Source: Phocaeicola plebeius (lineage in GTDB: Bacteria; Bacteroidota; Bacteroidia; Bacteroidales; Bacteroidaceae). From it: DNA of 64,000 nt. Position 1 is the first letter of the stretch. Each line of letters begins with the position of its first letter. The notes under the pieces are model-generated. The model ran no database searches and had not been told where the DNA came from. It saw only the letters and a program-made list of their open reading frames with translations. Position numbers and translations under genes: made by a program. The stretch lies in contig NZ_QSQT01000016.1 of the NCBI RefSeq assembly GCF_003437535.1, positions 1 through 64,000 on the forward strand, read 5' to 3'. This document shows, piece after piece, positions 44,101 through 52,539 of this stretch.

Positions 44101-45407
44101 ACGATGTAATTTCGGAGCTTGATGCTCTCCCGGAACAAATTTTCGGCAAAATGTTCTATCAGCAATCCGTCGGCATATTTGGAATAGAGCAGGAAGGTTT
44201 GCATATTGGCGGTTTCCTGTCCGAAATTATACATCAGTACGCCTTGGTAGAGCATCATCTGAATGAAATGGTCTTCCTTATGGCGGCGATGGTATTCGTC
44301 GCGCTTTCCGGCCTTCTGTTCGATGAGTACCTGGAAGTCTTTCTGCATCATGTCCACACGTCCCTGCAATCCCAGTTTCTCACAAATGAAGGAGGCTTCG
44401 AGCAGGGTATTCTTCTTGTTGAAGTTCCGTATGTTATGAGGCAGCACATCGTGAACAAACGAGCGGATGTTCATCATCTGCGCCTGTGCCTGTGCGTGAA
44501 AGTCGGCCGGAAGGGAGCAGGTACAGAAGTCGAGGGCCGAAGCGGCGAAGAATTTCTTGATGGTGCGGGGGTAGCTCACCGGCTCCTGCGGCTGCTCGTT
44601 GATATAGTCGTCGAGAAACTGGCTGGCCAGGTTACCCATCAGGATGGGGGCCGTATTGGCTCTCGGCTTGATTTTGTTCATGAAATAGTTGAGCGGGTGG
44701 TGTCCGTACTCCCGAAAACAGGCGGCCAGCGAACTGATGTCAATCAGGTAATCGGGGTGAATCACAATAAGGTTGGGAATGTAGTGATTTTCCTCGTCCA
44801 CACGCACATCGAGCAGGTTCAGCGGCAGATTTTCTGAAAGCAGGTCTTTCAGATAGAGCAGGTCGCCGTCATACCCACCTTTGGCATAGTTGATGATGAT
44901 GAACGGGTCGGTTTCGCTGTCGGTCGCTGCAAAAATCTGCGTGTCGTTCCAGCTGGTCACCGAAGCCCGTACGTACGGGATGTGCGACAGGCGTGTACCC
45001 TGATACGGACGGTTGGAGTGGGGGATTTCCGGAAGGATGGAAGCCGGAATGTCTTCTTCAAAACCCAGTGAGACAAAGCGCACCAGTGCCCGCAGGTCGT
45101 AAAGGTATTCCTGCATGTCGGCCTGAAAACGGTCGCCCATGGCTGCGTTACAGTTGCGACGCATGGTCTGGATGGCATAGCGGTCGGAGGGAGTCATTTT
45201 CTTCTCCTTGCAGATGTAATCCAGACGGGAAAACAGGTTGGCGAACGAGAGCGTGACACCAGTGGTCAGTTCATAACAAGCCTGCTCCAGCACTTTGTGG
45301 AGCAGGATATATTTAGCTTGTAAATTGTCGGGGGCAGCCGTCGGCTGATGATGAATCCGTTCGATACGGTTGAACAAATCGAAGGATTGAAGTTCGATAC
45401 GAGACAT
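41160..45407 (-). CDS. Dna2-like nuclease-helicase (PD-(D/E)XK plus SF1 helicase)
   Basis: About 1415 residues from the ATG at 45407 (ATG 45413 adds two). A RecB/Cas4-type nuclease core is visible as LQGRVDMM (D354) and VLIEQKAGK (E365, K367), with upstream helices from about 290; residue numbers count from 45413. SF1B helicase motifs follow: VGPPGTGKT at 702-710, IDEASQILEP, VGDYKQLPAIAQQ, ERYQGSQRDIIIYS and NVALTRARKQLLLTGN. A 240-residue C-terminal extension has no recognised domain. This architecture resembles eukaryotic Dna2 and bacterial AAA_11/AAA_12 helicases and suggests DNA-end or flap processing. Last but one in an operon with the lipoprotein upstream and the SDR downstream. Confidence 0.85.
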   Translation of the reverse strand: MSRIELQSFDLFNRIERIHHQPTAAPDNLQAKYILLHKVLEQACYELTTGVTLSFANLFSRLDYICKEKKMTPSDRYAIQTMRRNCNAAMGDRFQADMQEYLYDLRALVRFVSLGFEEDIPASILPEIPHSNRPYQGTRLSHIPYVRASVTSWNDTQIFAATDSETDPFIIINYAKGGYDGDLLYLKDLLSENLPLNLLDVRVDEENHYIPNLIVIHPDYLIDISSLAACFREYGHHPLNYFMNKIKPRANTAPILMGNLASQFLDDYINEQPQEPVSYPRTIKKFFAASALDFCTCSLPADFHAQAQAQMMNIRSFVHDVLPHNIRNFNKKNTLLEASFICEKLGLQGRVDMMQKDFQVLIEQKAGKRDEYHRRHKEDHFIQMMLYQGVLMYNFGQETANMQTFLLYSKYADGLLIEHFAENLFRESIKLRNYIVHNEMRLGDGAIGEIVDSLSIDLLNELQIGGKLWNDYQEPQLQTAINTLKRCTPLERAYFNRFFTFISKEQILSKTGGSNDASHGFAGNWHIPLHEKLEAGNILTGLTIQEKQSSGPGKGYDLIELHIPTQDEDFLPNFRTGDMVILYAYKEEPDMRKQILMKGNILELQPDRMTLVLRNGQQNKDIIGGKEEVFAVEHDFSDTSANNGFRGLYAFLSAQADRKELLLGVRPPAQLEGVKLNGDYGRFNELILKEKQAKDYFLLVGPPGTGKTSCALRFMVEEALSEPDTSILLLSYTNRAVDEICAMLTDSGIADRTPFIRIGNELSCDKRFVPYLLKYSLDDCPKLTDIQQKMARTRIFVGTTTAINNRLNLFTLKHFQLAIIDEASQILEPDLIGILSARHQQHNAIDKFVLVGDYKQLPAIAQQSAEEAAVTDLLLRNIGLEDCRNSLFERLYKSSPDTCRSILHKQGRMHPAIAEFPNQTFYYREQLESVPLPHQLEETPYEAGLTPQDTIDQLLLERRMVFIPAEAPDHLTCSDKTNPNEARIVATLLGHIYRLTESRFDPNRTVGVIVPYRNQIAMIRKEIARLQLPALQDISIDTVERYQGSQRDIIIYSFTIQNFSQLNFLTANTFQEGNFLIDRKLNVALTRARKQLLLTGNPHILGANITFYKLMEYIRLHNGYLETDALSFCRGDFTLPSYRKNWEVADDTYSLPAHFKQIFSELIAPPAQLEENETYYREATAYGRSDFRTLPEEMSPSDFCQAYNYFYMRKQYAAAQALFTGSGNWQHDLIRKVSGRVVFCDLSCEAGASGLAFADVCRSLPHLDLTYTGIYPMQEMGETAEAFFRSPAYKHIQANWYPRLSAVPAAFWQAHAVLTELVIFNLSSLFDRIAPREARDLALQINQLVHARPLNHYVLVYRDDAGPCMHNHSYTAFCNHLSAELKPLQPQMPLFGKIHCEPTEGVPVSQEFLYEIRTN

Positions 45408-45431
45408 GTGCAAAAAAGTGTCGGCAGAATG

Positions 45432-46262
45432 TTAGGGCAGCTTGGTCAGGTGATAAATCCGATACGCCTTGGTGAGTCCGCTGAACTCTCCTTTGTATTG
45501 TGCGGTTACCTCTTCTTTGATAAAACAGTTGGTGGTGGCAGCTCCTTCTTCGTTTGTAGAAGAAGTGTTGTCAGTAGTCTGGGTAGAAGAGGTTTCGTTT
45601 TCGAACAGCATGAAAGTGTATGTTCTCTTGGTGCTTCCTGCCATTTCTGCCTGAATCTGCTGGTAAGGTTCACCGGTATCTTCCGTGTACTTTAATGTAC
45701 GTTCAAAAAGTCCGATTTGATAGCTTCCGGTATAGTTAGGGAAAATTTTCAAATCGCCGTATGACAAAGAAGCGTCAGAGTAGGTGAATAGCAAGCGTCC
45801 GCCTGACTGAACCGGAGCGTCTTCGGCAATTCGTGCAAGCAGTTCCGCTTCTTCTCCTTTGGTTAGATTATCACCTTCCACTTCTGCACTGATGCTTTCT
45901 ATCCGGTAGTTGCTTTGCGGGTTATTGACAACAATCGTCAGTGTGTAACTGTTGCCTGAGCGGTCGGCAATAAGGGTAGAGGTTTCTCCGATGCTGACCG
46001 GAATGAATGTCAGTGTGTCACCGTCGTAGCGGTAGTCTACGATTTCCTTATTTTCATTTTTGATGGTATAATTTCCTTCTCCTCCACGGATTAAAAATTT
46101 CTCTCCTTTACTGAACGGACTGATTTCCAATTGGCCGTCAGTGATTTGTTGATGGTCGGTAGCACTTACTAGGTAAATGGGGCCGTGGTCATCCTTGCAT
46201 GCCATAAAGGAAAGGATGAGTACAATCAGAAGTATTCCATGAAAAAAATGTGTTCGTTTCAT
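45432..46262 (-). CDS. Putative lipoprotein, family unknown
   Basis: The 276-residue protein has a signal peptide and lipobox (LLIVLILSFMACKDDHGP; Cys near residue 22), so it is probably outer-membrane anchored. The mature part looks beta-rich, with an Ig-like stretch (FLIRGGEGNYTIKNENKEIVDYRYDGDTLTFIP) and a Thr/Ser-rich linker (STQTTDNTSSTNEEGAATT) near residues 230-250. I do not recognise the family. It is 24 bp upstream of the nuclease-helicase on the same strand. A 16-bp perfect inverted repeat directly abuts its start codon. Confidence 0.7.
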   Translation of the reverse strand: MKRTHFFHGILLIVLILSFMACKDDHGPIYLVSATDHQQITDGQLEISPFSKGEKFLIRGGEGNYTIKNENKEIVDYRYDGDTLTFIPVSIGETSTLIADRSGNSYTLTIVVNNPQSNYRIESISAEVEGDNLTKGEEAELLARIAEDAPVQSGGRLLFTYSDASLSYGDLKIFPNYTGSYQIGLFERTLKYTEDTGEPYQQIQAEMAGSTKRTYTFMLFENETSSTQTTDNTSSTNEEGAATTNCFIKEEVTAQYKGEFSGLTKAYRIYHLTKLP

Positions 46263-46301
46263 AAGTCGTATATTTGAATTGTTGCTTCAAATATACGACT
46301 T
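46263..46301. promoter_or_regulatory. Perfect palindrome carrying -7 boxes on both strands
   Basis: AAGTCGTATATTTGAA (46263-46278) is repeated inverted at 46286-46301 around 7 bp. Each arm contains TATATTTG, one reading out on the plus strand (46269-46276) and one on the minus strand (46288-46295). The minus copy lies 25 nt before the lipoprotein ATG at 46262. The transcript would also begin inside the stem. Confidence 0.65.
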
Positions 46302-46384
46302 TTTTTGAATTTATGAGGGGGATGGGGTAAAAACAAAGCCAATCAGTACAGTTCTTTTCATTTAAGACTGACAGTGAATGTTTG

Positions 46385-46470
46385 AGTACTTCCCTTGCAG
46401 TACTTCAGTACTTTCACGGCAGTACTGTAGTACTTCGCCGTCAGTACTTCAGTACTGCCAAGGAAGTACT
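46385..46470. repeat. 22-bp-period array E (AGTACT-N8-AGTACT)
   Basis: Four 20-bp units start at 46385, 46407, 46429 and 46451, each AGTACT-N8-AGTACT, separated by 2 bp (TC, GT, TC). The N8 cores differ. Period is 22 bp, as in arrays A-D, but the arm sequence is unrelated. It lies in the 231-bp spacer between copA and the lipoprotein gene. Confidence 0.9.
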
Positions 46471-46493
46471 GGGATTGGATAAATCCCTTTCAA

Positions 46494-49031
46494 TCAGTTC
46501 TTTTCTTTCAGAGTATAATCACCGGCTTTTTCATCAATCAGTTGTTGCAGTTCTGAAAGTGCAGGTACTTTCCCTTGGAAGGTAATGATGGCTTCCGGCG
46601 GAGTGAGTGTAACCTGAGCGGAGGCTCCTTCCCACATGTTCAGTACTTTCTCTACACGGGTGCGGCAGTGATCACACATCATTCCCTCTATCAGGTAGGT
46701 TTTCCGGTTTTCGGAAGCAGAGGGAGCTGTGGTTTCCGGCTGTGGGGTAGCTGTTTCCGTTGTGGGTACGGTGGTTTCTTCAGTGGGTTGTACTTCCTCC
46801 TGTACGGTCACTGTGGTGTGTGCGAATTTCTTCCGTTTCAGTCGCAGACTGTTGCTTACCACGCTGACACTGCTCATGGCCATGGCGGCACCGGCTATCA
46901 TCGGATTCAACAGGAAGCCGTTGATAGGGTACAGAATACCGGCGGCTACCGGAATACCTATCAGGTTGTAGATGAAGGCCCAGAAAAGGTTCTCGCGGAT
47001 GGTGCGTACGGTGGCCTGCGAAAGGCGGATGGCATCAGTAATCTTGTTCAGGTCGGACGAAATGAGCGTCATTTTAGCCACGTCCATGGCAATGTCGCTT
47101 CCTTTTCCCATGGCAATGCTGAGGTTGGCTTGAGCTAGTGCCGCACTGTCATTGATACCGTCGCCCACCATCGCCACGATTTTGCCTTCCTTTTGCAAGT
47201 CCTTGATGAACTGGGCTTTCTGCTGCGGAAGCACTTCGGCCTGAAAGTGGGTGATGCCGCATTGTGCTGCAATTCTTTGGGCCGTTTCCGGATTGTCACC
47301 GGTCAGCATATAAGTTGAGATTCCTATCTCCTGCAATTGTCTGACGGCTTCTCTGGAGGTCGGCTTGATGCGGTCGGCAATGGCTATCAGTCCCAATGCT
47401 TGTTGTGAATCGGCCAGCCAGATGACGGTCTTGGCTTCCTGGCTTAGTCGGGCAGCTTCTTCCGTCAGGGCAGGGGACACGGTAAGATGGTGCGTCTCCA
47501 GCAGTCGGCGGTTGCCGGCATAATAGTAGGTACCGTTGATTTTGCCTCGTACTCCTAATCCTGTCAGACTTTCAAATTCTTCCATGGGAAGTATCTGGCG
47601 TGTCTGATGCTGCACGATGGCTTGTGCCAGAGGGTGCTCGGAAGCGCTTTCCAGGGTAAAGAGCACATCGCCTAACGGAGATTGAAGAAGCGGGTCGGAG
47701 ATGTCGGTTACCGTGGGGCGTCCTTCGGTCAGTGTGCCGGTCTTATCGAGTACGATGGCGTTCACTTTGCGGGCTGTTTCCAGACTTTCCGCATCTTTAA
47801 TCAGGATACCGTTTTCGGCCCCCTTTCCGATACCGACCATGATGGCCGTTGGTGTGGCTAATCCTAATGCACAGGGACAGGCAATGATGGTGACGGTGAC
47901 TGCGGCCAGCAAGCCATGGGTGAATCCGTTGCTGCTGTCCAGCCATATCCAGACTAAAAACGAAAGAACGGCAATGCTCAGGATGGTAGGCACGAAGATG
48001 GCCGCGATGCGGTCTACTAACTGCTGTACGGGGGCCTTGCTGCCTTGTGCATCTTGCACCATGCGGATGATATGGGCCAGAACGGTTTCACTTCCCACTT
48101 TGTCGGCGATGAAACTGAAGCTTCCTTTCTGGTTGATGGTGCCGGCATATACTTTGGCACCGGGAGTTTTTTCGGTAGGAAGCGGTTCGCCGGTGAGCAT
48201 GCTCTCGTCTACATAGGAACTGCCTTCATATACGGTTCCGTCCACGGCAATGCGGCTGCCCGGTTTGACAACCAGTCGTTGCCCCTGCTGTACTTGTTCC
48301 ACGGGAATTTCTTTCAGCTGTCCTTCCGGAGTGAGTATGGTGACAGTGGCCGGCTGTAGTCCCATCAGTTTTTTGATGGCTTCCGACGTATTTCCTTTGG
48401 CTTTCTCTTCCAGTAACCGTCCGAGCAGGATAAAGGAGATAATGACGCTGGCCGCCTCGAAATAGACGTGAGGGTGAATGCCTCTGCTCAGCCAGAACTC
48501 CGGCCAGAACAGGTTGAACAGGCTGAATGTATAGGCAATGCCAGTACTCACGGCTACCAGCGTATCCATGTTGGAAGTGCGGTGCTTCAATTGTTTCCAG
48601 GCATTGCGGTAGAAGTCTCTACCCAGCCAGAATACTACGGGAGTGGAAAGAATCCACATCACGTAATTGGCGTACGTCCAGTCCATGAAGCACATGCCGA
48701 TAATGGCTACGGGTACGGAAAGCATCAGCGAAAAGATAGTACGCTGTTTCAGTTGACGGTATTTCCTGCTATGTGCATCTTCTGCTATTTTCTCTTTTTG
48801 GGCATTCGTTTCAATGACCAGGTCGTATCCGGCATTCTGAATGGCATCTTTTAATGTTTCGGGTGTACATTCTTGCGGGTTGTATTCTACGGTGGCCGTA
48901 GCGGCTGCATAGTTCACCTGAGCATGGTAAACACCCGGCTGACGGTTCAGTGTCTTTTCCACCCGTGTGGCACAGGCGGCGCAACTCATGTCCAGCACCG
49001 GAAAGGTTTGTGTAGTTTTAGTAGTATTCAT
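46494..49031 (-). CDS. copA: Copper-translocating P-type ATPase with HMA domains at both ends
   Basis: The 845-residue P1B-ATPase has an N-terminal heavy-metal domain (DMSCAACATRVEKTL, Cys17/Cys20), eight membrane segments with the CPC ion motif in IIACPCALGLATPTA, the phosphorylation site DKTGTLTEG, and GDGINDSAALAQANLSIAMG. CPC plus CxxC predicts Cu(I) export. A T/E/P-rich linker (about 730-770) leads to a second C-terminal HMA domain (EGMMCDHCRTRVEKVL), an arrangement seen in Bacteroidales CopA. Monocistronic with its own promoter at 49054-49061. Confidence 0.92.
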   Translation of the reverse strand: MNTTKTTQTFPVLDMSCAACATRVEKTLNRQPGVYHAQVNYAAATATVEYNPQECTPETLKDAIQNAGYDLVIETNAQKEKIAEDAHSRKYRQLKQRTIFSLMLSVPVAIIGMCFMDWTYANYVMWILSTPVVFWLGRDFYRNAWKQLKHRTSNMDTLVAVSTGIAYTFSLFNLFWPEFWLSRGIHPHVYFEAASVIISFILLGRLLEEKAKGNTSEAIKKLMGLQPATVTILTPEGQLKEIPVEQVQQGQRLVVKPGSRIAVDGTVYEGSSYVDESMLTGEPLPTEKTPGAKVYAGTINQKGSFSFIADKVGSETVLAHIIRMVQDAQGSKAPVQQLVDRIAAIFVPTILSIAVLSFLVWIWLDSSNGFTHGLLAAVTVTIIACPCALGLATPTAIMVGIGKGAENGILIKDAESLETARKVNAIVLDKTGTLTEGRPTVTDISDPLLQSPLGDVLFTLESASEHPLAQAIVQHQTRQILPMEEFESLTGLGVRGKINGTYYYAGNRRLLETHHLTVSPALTEEAARLSQEAKTVIWLADSQQALGLIAIADRIKPTSREAVRQLQEIGISTYMLTGDNPETAQRIAAQCGITHFQAEVLPQQKAQFIKDLQKEGKIVAMVGDGINDSAALAQANLSIAMGKGSDIAMDVAKMTLISSDLNKITDAIRLSQATVRTIRENLFWAFIYNLIGIPVAAGILYPINGFLLNPMIAGAAMAMSSVSVVSNSLRLKRKKFAHTTVTVQEEVQPTEETTVPTTETATPQPETTAPSASENRKTYLIEGMMCDHCRTRVEKVLNMWEGASAQVTLTPPEAIITFQGKVPALSELQQLIDEKAGDYTLKEKN

Positions 49032-49053
49032 ATTCTCTTTATTTAGAATGGGA

Positions 49054-49061
49054 CAAAATTA
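49054..49061 (-). promoter_or_regulatory. -7 box (TAATTTTG) of copA
   Basis: Perfect minus-strand TAnnTTTG, 22 nt upstream of the start codon, in the divergent spacer with the antiporter gene. Confidence 0.55.
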
Positions 49062-49136
49062 CAACATTATTGGTTGAATAGGAAACTTCTGTTTCATATT
49101 TATCTCTCAGGGGGATATTTCTTGTAAGGAATTCGT

Positions 49137-49144
49137 TATTTTTG
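49137..49144 (+). promoter_or_regulatory. -7 box (TATTTTTG) of the antiporter gene
   Basis: Perfect TAnnTTTG, 25 nt upstream of the ATG at 49170. Confidence 0.55.
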
Positions 49145-49169
49145 CGCAAAATAAAATACAACTGTTATT

Positions 49170-51446
49170 ATGTCGCATTTAGCTCCTCTTATCAGTGATT
49201 TGGCCTTGATATTGATTAGTGCCGGAATCATGACGTTGCTATTTAAGAAATTGAAGCAGCCTTTGGTGTTAGGCTATATTGTCGCAGGTTTTGTCTGCAG
49301 TCCTCATTTCACGTTTACTCCTTCGGTGGTAGATGCAGATAATATCCAGACGTGGTCGGAGATTGGTGTCATCTTCCTTTTGTTTGCGCTGGGACTGGAA
49401 TTCAGCTTCAAGAAACTGATGAAAGTGGGAGGTTCGGCGGTCATATCGGCCTGTACGATTATCTTCTGCATGATACTGGTCGGTGTGTTTGTGGGCTGGA
49501 TGTTTGGATGGAAACAGATGGACTGCATTTATTTGGGAGGAATGCTGGCCATGTCTTCCACCACCATTATCTATAAGGCATTTGATGATTTGGGACTTCG
49601 GCAACAGCGTTTTGCCGGGTTGGTGCTGAGTATTCTGATATTGGAAGATATTTTGGCCATTGTGCTGATGGTGATGCTTTCTACCATGGCCGTAAGCAAG
49701 AATTTTGAAGGAAGTGAGATGATTTACAGCATCGGAAAACTGGTGTTCTTCCTGATTCTCTGGTTTGTGGTAGGTATTTATCTGATTCCGCTCTTCTTAA
49801 AGAGGGCACGCAAACTGATGAGTGACGAGACGTTGCTCATTGTGTCCTTGGCCTTGTGCTTCGGGATGGTGGTGCTGGCGGCCCGTGTGGGCTTCTCTCC
49901 AGCCTTTGGCGCATTTATCATGGGGTCCATTCTGGCGGAAACGGTGGAATCGGAACACATTGACAAGCTTGTGGCTCCGGTGAAAGATTTGTTTGGAGCT
50001 ATCTTCTTCGTGTCAGTCGGAATGATGGTCGACCCGAACATGATTGTGGAATACATCTGGCCGATTCTGGCGATTGTGGTAGCCATATTGTTGGGGCAGA
50101 CCATCTTTGGTACGGGAGGTGTGTTGCTGTCAGGTCAGTCGTTGAAAATCGCCATGCAGTGTGGATTCAGTTTGACACAGATTGGTGAATTTGCCTTTAT
50201 CATTGCGGCATTGGGAGTAAGTCTGAATGTGACGAGCTCTTTCCTATATCCGATTGTGGTGGCTGTATCCGTGATAACGACCTTCCTTACTCCTTATATG
50301 ATTCGTTTGTCCGGTCCTGCTTATGGCTGGGTGGACCGGCATCTTCCGGTATTCTGGAAGCATTTGCTGGAGCGTTATTCGGTAGGAGTGCAGCCTGTAA
50401 ATCATCAGAACAACTGGAAAAAACTGTTGGGAGCGATTGTGCGTATCACATTGATTTATCTGGTGCTTTCCATTGCGATGGTGGTACTGTCATTCAACCT
50501 GTTCCTTCCTCTTTTGATTTCCGCACTGGGAGGTTTTTGGGGAAAAGTGTTGGGAGCGGTAGTGACCATCTTGTTGATTTCTCCTTTCCTCCGTGCCATG
50601 ATTATGAAGAAAAATCATTCCATTGAGTTCAAGGCACTCTGGGCGGACAGCCGTTTCAATCATGCACCGCTGATTTCAATCGTATTGCTTCGCATTGTGC
50701 TGGCTGTATTGTTTGTGGTCTACATCATCAAGTATCTGTTCCAGGCCTCTGCCGCGCTTATGGTGGGTATTGCTATTCTGGTCGTTCTGCTGATGATTTT
50801 CTCCCGTTTCTTGAAAAAGCAGTCAATCGGGATGGAAAGGGTGTTTGTGCAGAATCTCCGTTCCAAGGAAATCAAGAAAGCGTATTTGGGAGAGAGTCAG
50901 CCGGAATATGCCGGACGACTGCTGGACCGTGATTTGCACTTGTCGGATTTTGTGGTTCCTGCTGATTCGTTGTGGGGAGGAAAGACCTTGATGGAACTTG
51001 ATTTTGGAAAGAAATACGGAGTGCATGTGGCTTCTATCATACGAGGTGCGCACCGTATTAATATCCCGGGTGGAGGAAACCGGATTTTTCCGAATGACAA
51101 GTTACAGGTTATCGGTACCGACGAACAGTTGTCTGTTTTCTCCGGACAGCTGGAAAAGGTGGCCGAAGGTTACAAGGATGAGGACTTTGAGAACCGCGAG
51201 ATGTACTTGAAGCAGTTTGTCATTGCACGTAACTCACCGTTTTGCGGACGTACGATTCGTGAAAGTGGCATCCGCAATAAATACCATTGTCTGGTGGTCG
51301 GAATTGAGTCTGCCGACGACAGCAACCTGCGGCAGCCGGAAGTCTCTTTTGAATTGCAGAAAGGCGATGTGGTATGGGTCGTAGGAGAGGAAAAGAATTT
51401 GAATGCGTTGTTTGAAGCCTCTGAGGTAACAGCCAAGGCAGAATAA
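49170..51446 (+). CDS. CPA2 family cation:proton antiporter with TrkA-C domains
   Basis: The 758-residue protein has a Kef/CPA2-type membrane domain (about 1-380) with VLGYIVAGFVCSPHFTF, FLLFALGLEFSFKKLMKVGG, LEDILAIVLMVML and FSPAFGAFIMGSILAE. A second hydrophobic region follows (about 410-550), then two cytosolic TrkA-C domains (about 590-670 and 680-755). The usual RCK_N nucleotide-binding domain is not evident. Predicted to exchange K+ or Na+ for H+ at the inner membrane. Ends at the shared terminator 51447-51488. Confidence 0.88.
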   Translation: MSHLAPLISDLALILISAGIMTLLFKKLKQPLVLGYIVAGFVCSPHFTFTPSVVDADNIQTWSEIGVIFLLFALGLEFSFKKLMKVGGSAVISACTIIFCMILVGVFVGWMFGWKQMDCIYLGGMLAMSSTTIIYKAFDDLGLRQQRFAGLVLSILILEDILAIVLMVMLSTMAVSKNFEGSEMIYSIGKLVFFLILWFVVGIYLIPLFLKRARKLMSDETLLIVSLALCFGMVVLAARVGFSPAFGAFIMGSILAETVESEHIDKLVAPVKDLFGAIFFVSVGMMVDPNMIVEYIWPILAIVVAILLGQTIFGTGGVLLSGQSLKIAMQCGFSLTQIGEFAFIIAALGVSLNVTSSFLYPIVVAVSVITTFLTPYMIRLSGPAYGWVDRHLPVFWKHLLERYSVGVQPVNHQNNWKKLLGAIVRITLIYLVLSIAMVVLSFNLFLPLLISALGGFWGKVLGAVVTILLISPFLRAMIMKKNHSIEFKALWADSRFNHAPLISIVLLRIVLAVLFVVYIIKYLFQASAALMVGIAILVVLLMIFSRFLKKQSIGMERVFVQNLRSKEIKKAYLGESQPEYAGRLLDRDLHLSDFVVPADSLWGGKTLMELDFGKKYGVHVASIIRGAHRINIPGGGNRIFPNDKLQVIGTDEQLSVFSGQLEKVAEGYKDEDFENREMYLKQFVIARNSPFCGRTIRESGIRNKYHCLVVGIESADDSNLRQPEVSFELQKGDVVWVVGEEKNLNALFEASEVTAKAE

Positions 51447-51488
51447 AAAAGCTGGACTTGCACAAGTGAATAGGCAAGTCCAGCTTTT
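51447..51488. terminator. Bidirectional terminator
   Basis: AAAAGCTGGACTTGC (51447-51461) pairs perfectly with GCAAGTCCAGCTTTT (51474-51488), between the convergent antiporter and S4-protein genes. Confidence 0.9.
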
Positions 51489-51508
51489 ATTTTTAATGCG
51501 GACAATAT

Positions 51509-51937
51509 TTATTCTTCATCCTCCTCCTCGTCATCAAAGTCGAAGTCAAAGTCATCCAGGTATTCTGGCATGAAGAACTCGTCCAAGTCTCTTCGTTCTT
51601 TCTTTGTGGGACGTCCTGTACCACGGGCACGGTCTACGAATCCGCTGATTTTACTCATCTCCAGCAATTCATACTGGTCGGGTGTAGTCACGTTTTCCAT
51701 GATTTCCGGTACCAGTTTGGCTCCCACTCTTTTTTCAATGGCCTGCAACACCTTGAAGGAATAGGTTACAGGAGGCTTTCTGACCTGTACCACGTCCCCT
51801 GGTTTTACCATTCGGGCAGGTTTCACCTGAGAACCGTTGATCGAGATTCTTCCTTTTTTGCAGGCTTCGGCAGCAATGGTTCTTGTCTTGAAGATACGTG
51901 CAGCCCACATCCATTTGTCAATTCGTGCTTCCGGCAT
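51509..51937 (-). CDS. RNA-binding S4 domain protein (Hsp15-like)
   Basis: The 142-residue protein starts with an S4 domain (RIDKWMWAARIFKTRTIAAEACKKGRISING, then KPGDVVQV). A basic region follows, with RARGTGRPTKKERRDLDEF and a strongly acidic tail (Asp/Glu-rich last 20 residues). Hsp15-like proteins bind 50S subunits that still carry a nascent chain with peptidyl-tRNA. It lies 5 bp after pth, which acts on peptidyl-tRNA, and both follow the L25 gene: a ribosome-rescue cluster. Confidence 0.88.
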   Translation of the reverse strand: MPEARIDKWMWAARIFKTRTIAAEACKKGRISINGSQVKPARMVKPGDVVQVRKPPVTYSFKVLQAIEKRVGAKLVPEIMENVTTPDQYELLEMSKISGFVDRARGTGRPTKKERRDLDEFFMPEYLDDFDFDFDDEEEDEE

Positions 51938-51942
51938 GTTTT

Positions 51943-52506
51943 TTATTTGTTATTATATTGATTCATGGTGATGTTCAGTCCGGCCAGACAGAAACTCTTG
52001 ATGATTTCCTGTGCTACCTCCAGACGTTCCGGCATCTGCTTCATGGATTCTTCGTCGAAATGTCCGAGAACAAAATCAATTTGTCCTCCTTTCGGGAAGT
52101 CGTTTCCGATGCCAAAGCGCAGGCGGGCATAGTTCTGAGTGCCTAACGTAGCAGCAATGTGCTTTAATCCGTTGTGGCCTGCATCACTGCCTTTTCCTTT
52201 CAGTCGCAGGGTTCCAAAAGGCAGGGCCAGGTCATCTACTACAATCAATACGTTTTCTAGAGGGATTTTTTCTTGTTGCATCCAATAGCGTACTGCATTC
52301 CCACTCAGGTTCATGTAAGTGGATGGTTTGAGCAGAATCAATTGTCTGCCTTTTAGCGAGAGCTGGGCGGTAGCTCCATAACGTCCGTCGCTAAAAACAA
52401 TATTGGACGCCTTAGCCAAGGCGTCCAATACCATAAATCCTATATTATGACGGGTTTCGCGGTATTCTTCACCGATATTCCCCAGTCCAACAATCAAGTA
52501 TTTCAT
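51943..52506 (-). CDS. pth: Peptidyl-tRNA hydrolase
   Basis: The 187-residue Pth has the family signatures [25 protein letters not shown], with catalytic His at about 20, [12 protein letters not shown] and the [29 protein letters not shown] loop. It cleaves the ester bond of peptidyl-tRNAs released from ribosomes. 33 bp after the L25 gene, same strand. Confidence 0.96.
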   Translation of the reverse strand: MKYLIVGLGNIGEEYRETRHNIGFMVLDALAKASNIVFSDGRYGATAQLSLKGRQLILLKPSTYMNLSGNAVRYWMQQEKIPLENVLIVVDDLALPFGTLRLKGKGSDAGHNGLKHIAATLGTQNYARLRFGIGNDFPKGGQIDFVLGHFDEESMKQMPERLEVAQEIIKSFCLAGLNITMNQYNNK

Positions 52507-52539
52507 TGAAAGGATTTTTGTAGTTTTAGGTTACTGAAA

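Noticed and set aside
46263..46301. Invertible promoter
   Set aside because: The inverted repeats enclose only 7 bp and the promoter lies in the arms, so inversion would change nothing; no invertase is adjacent.
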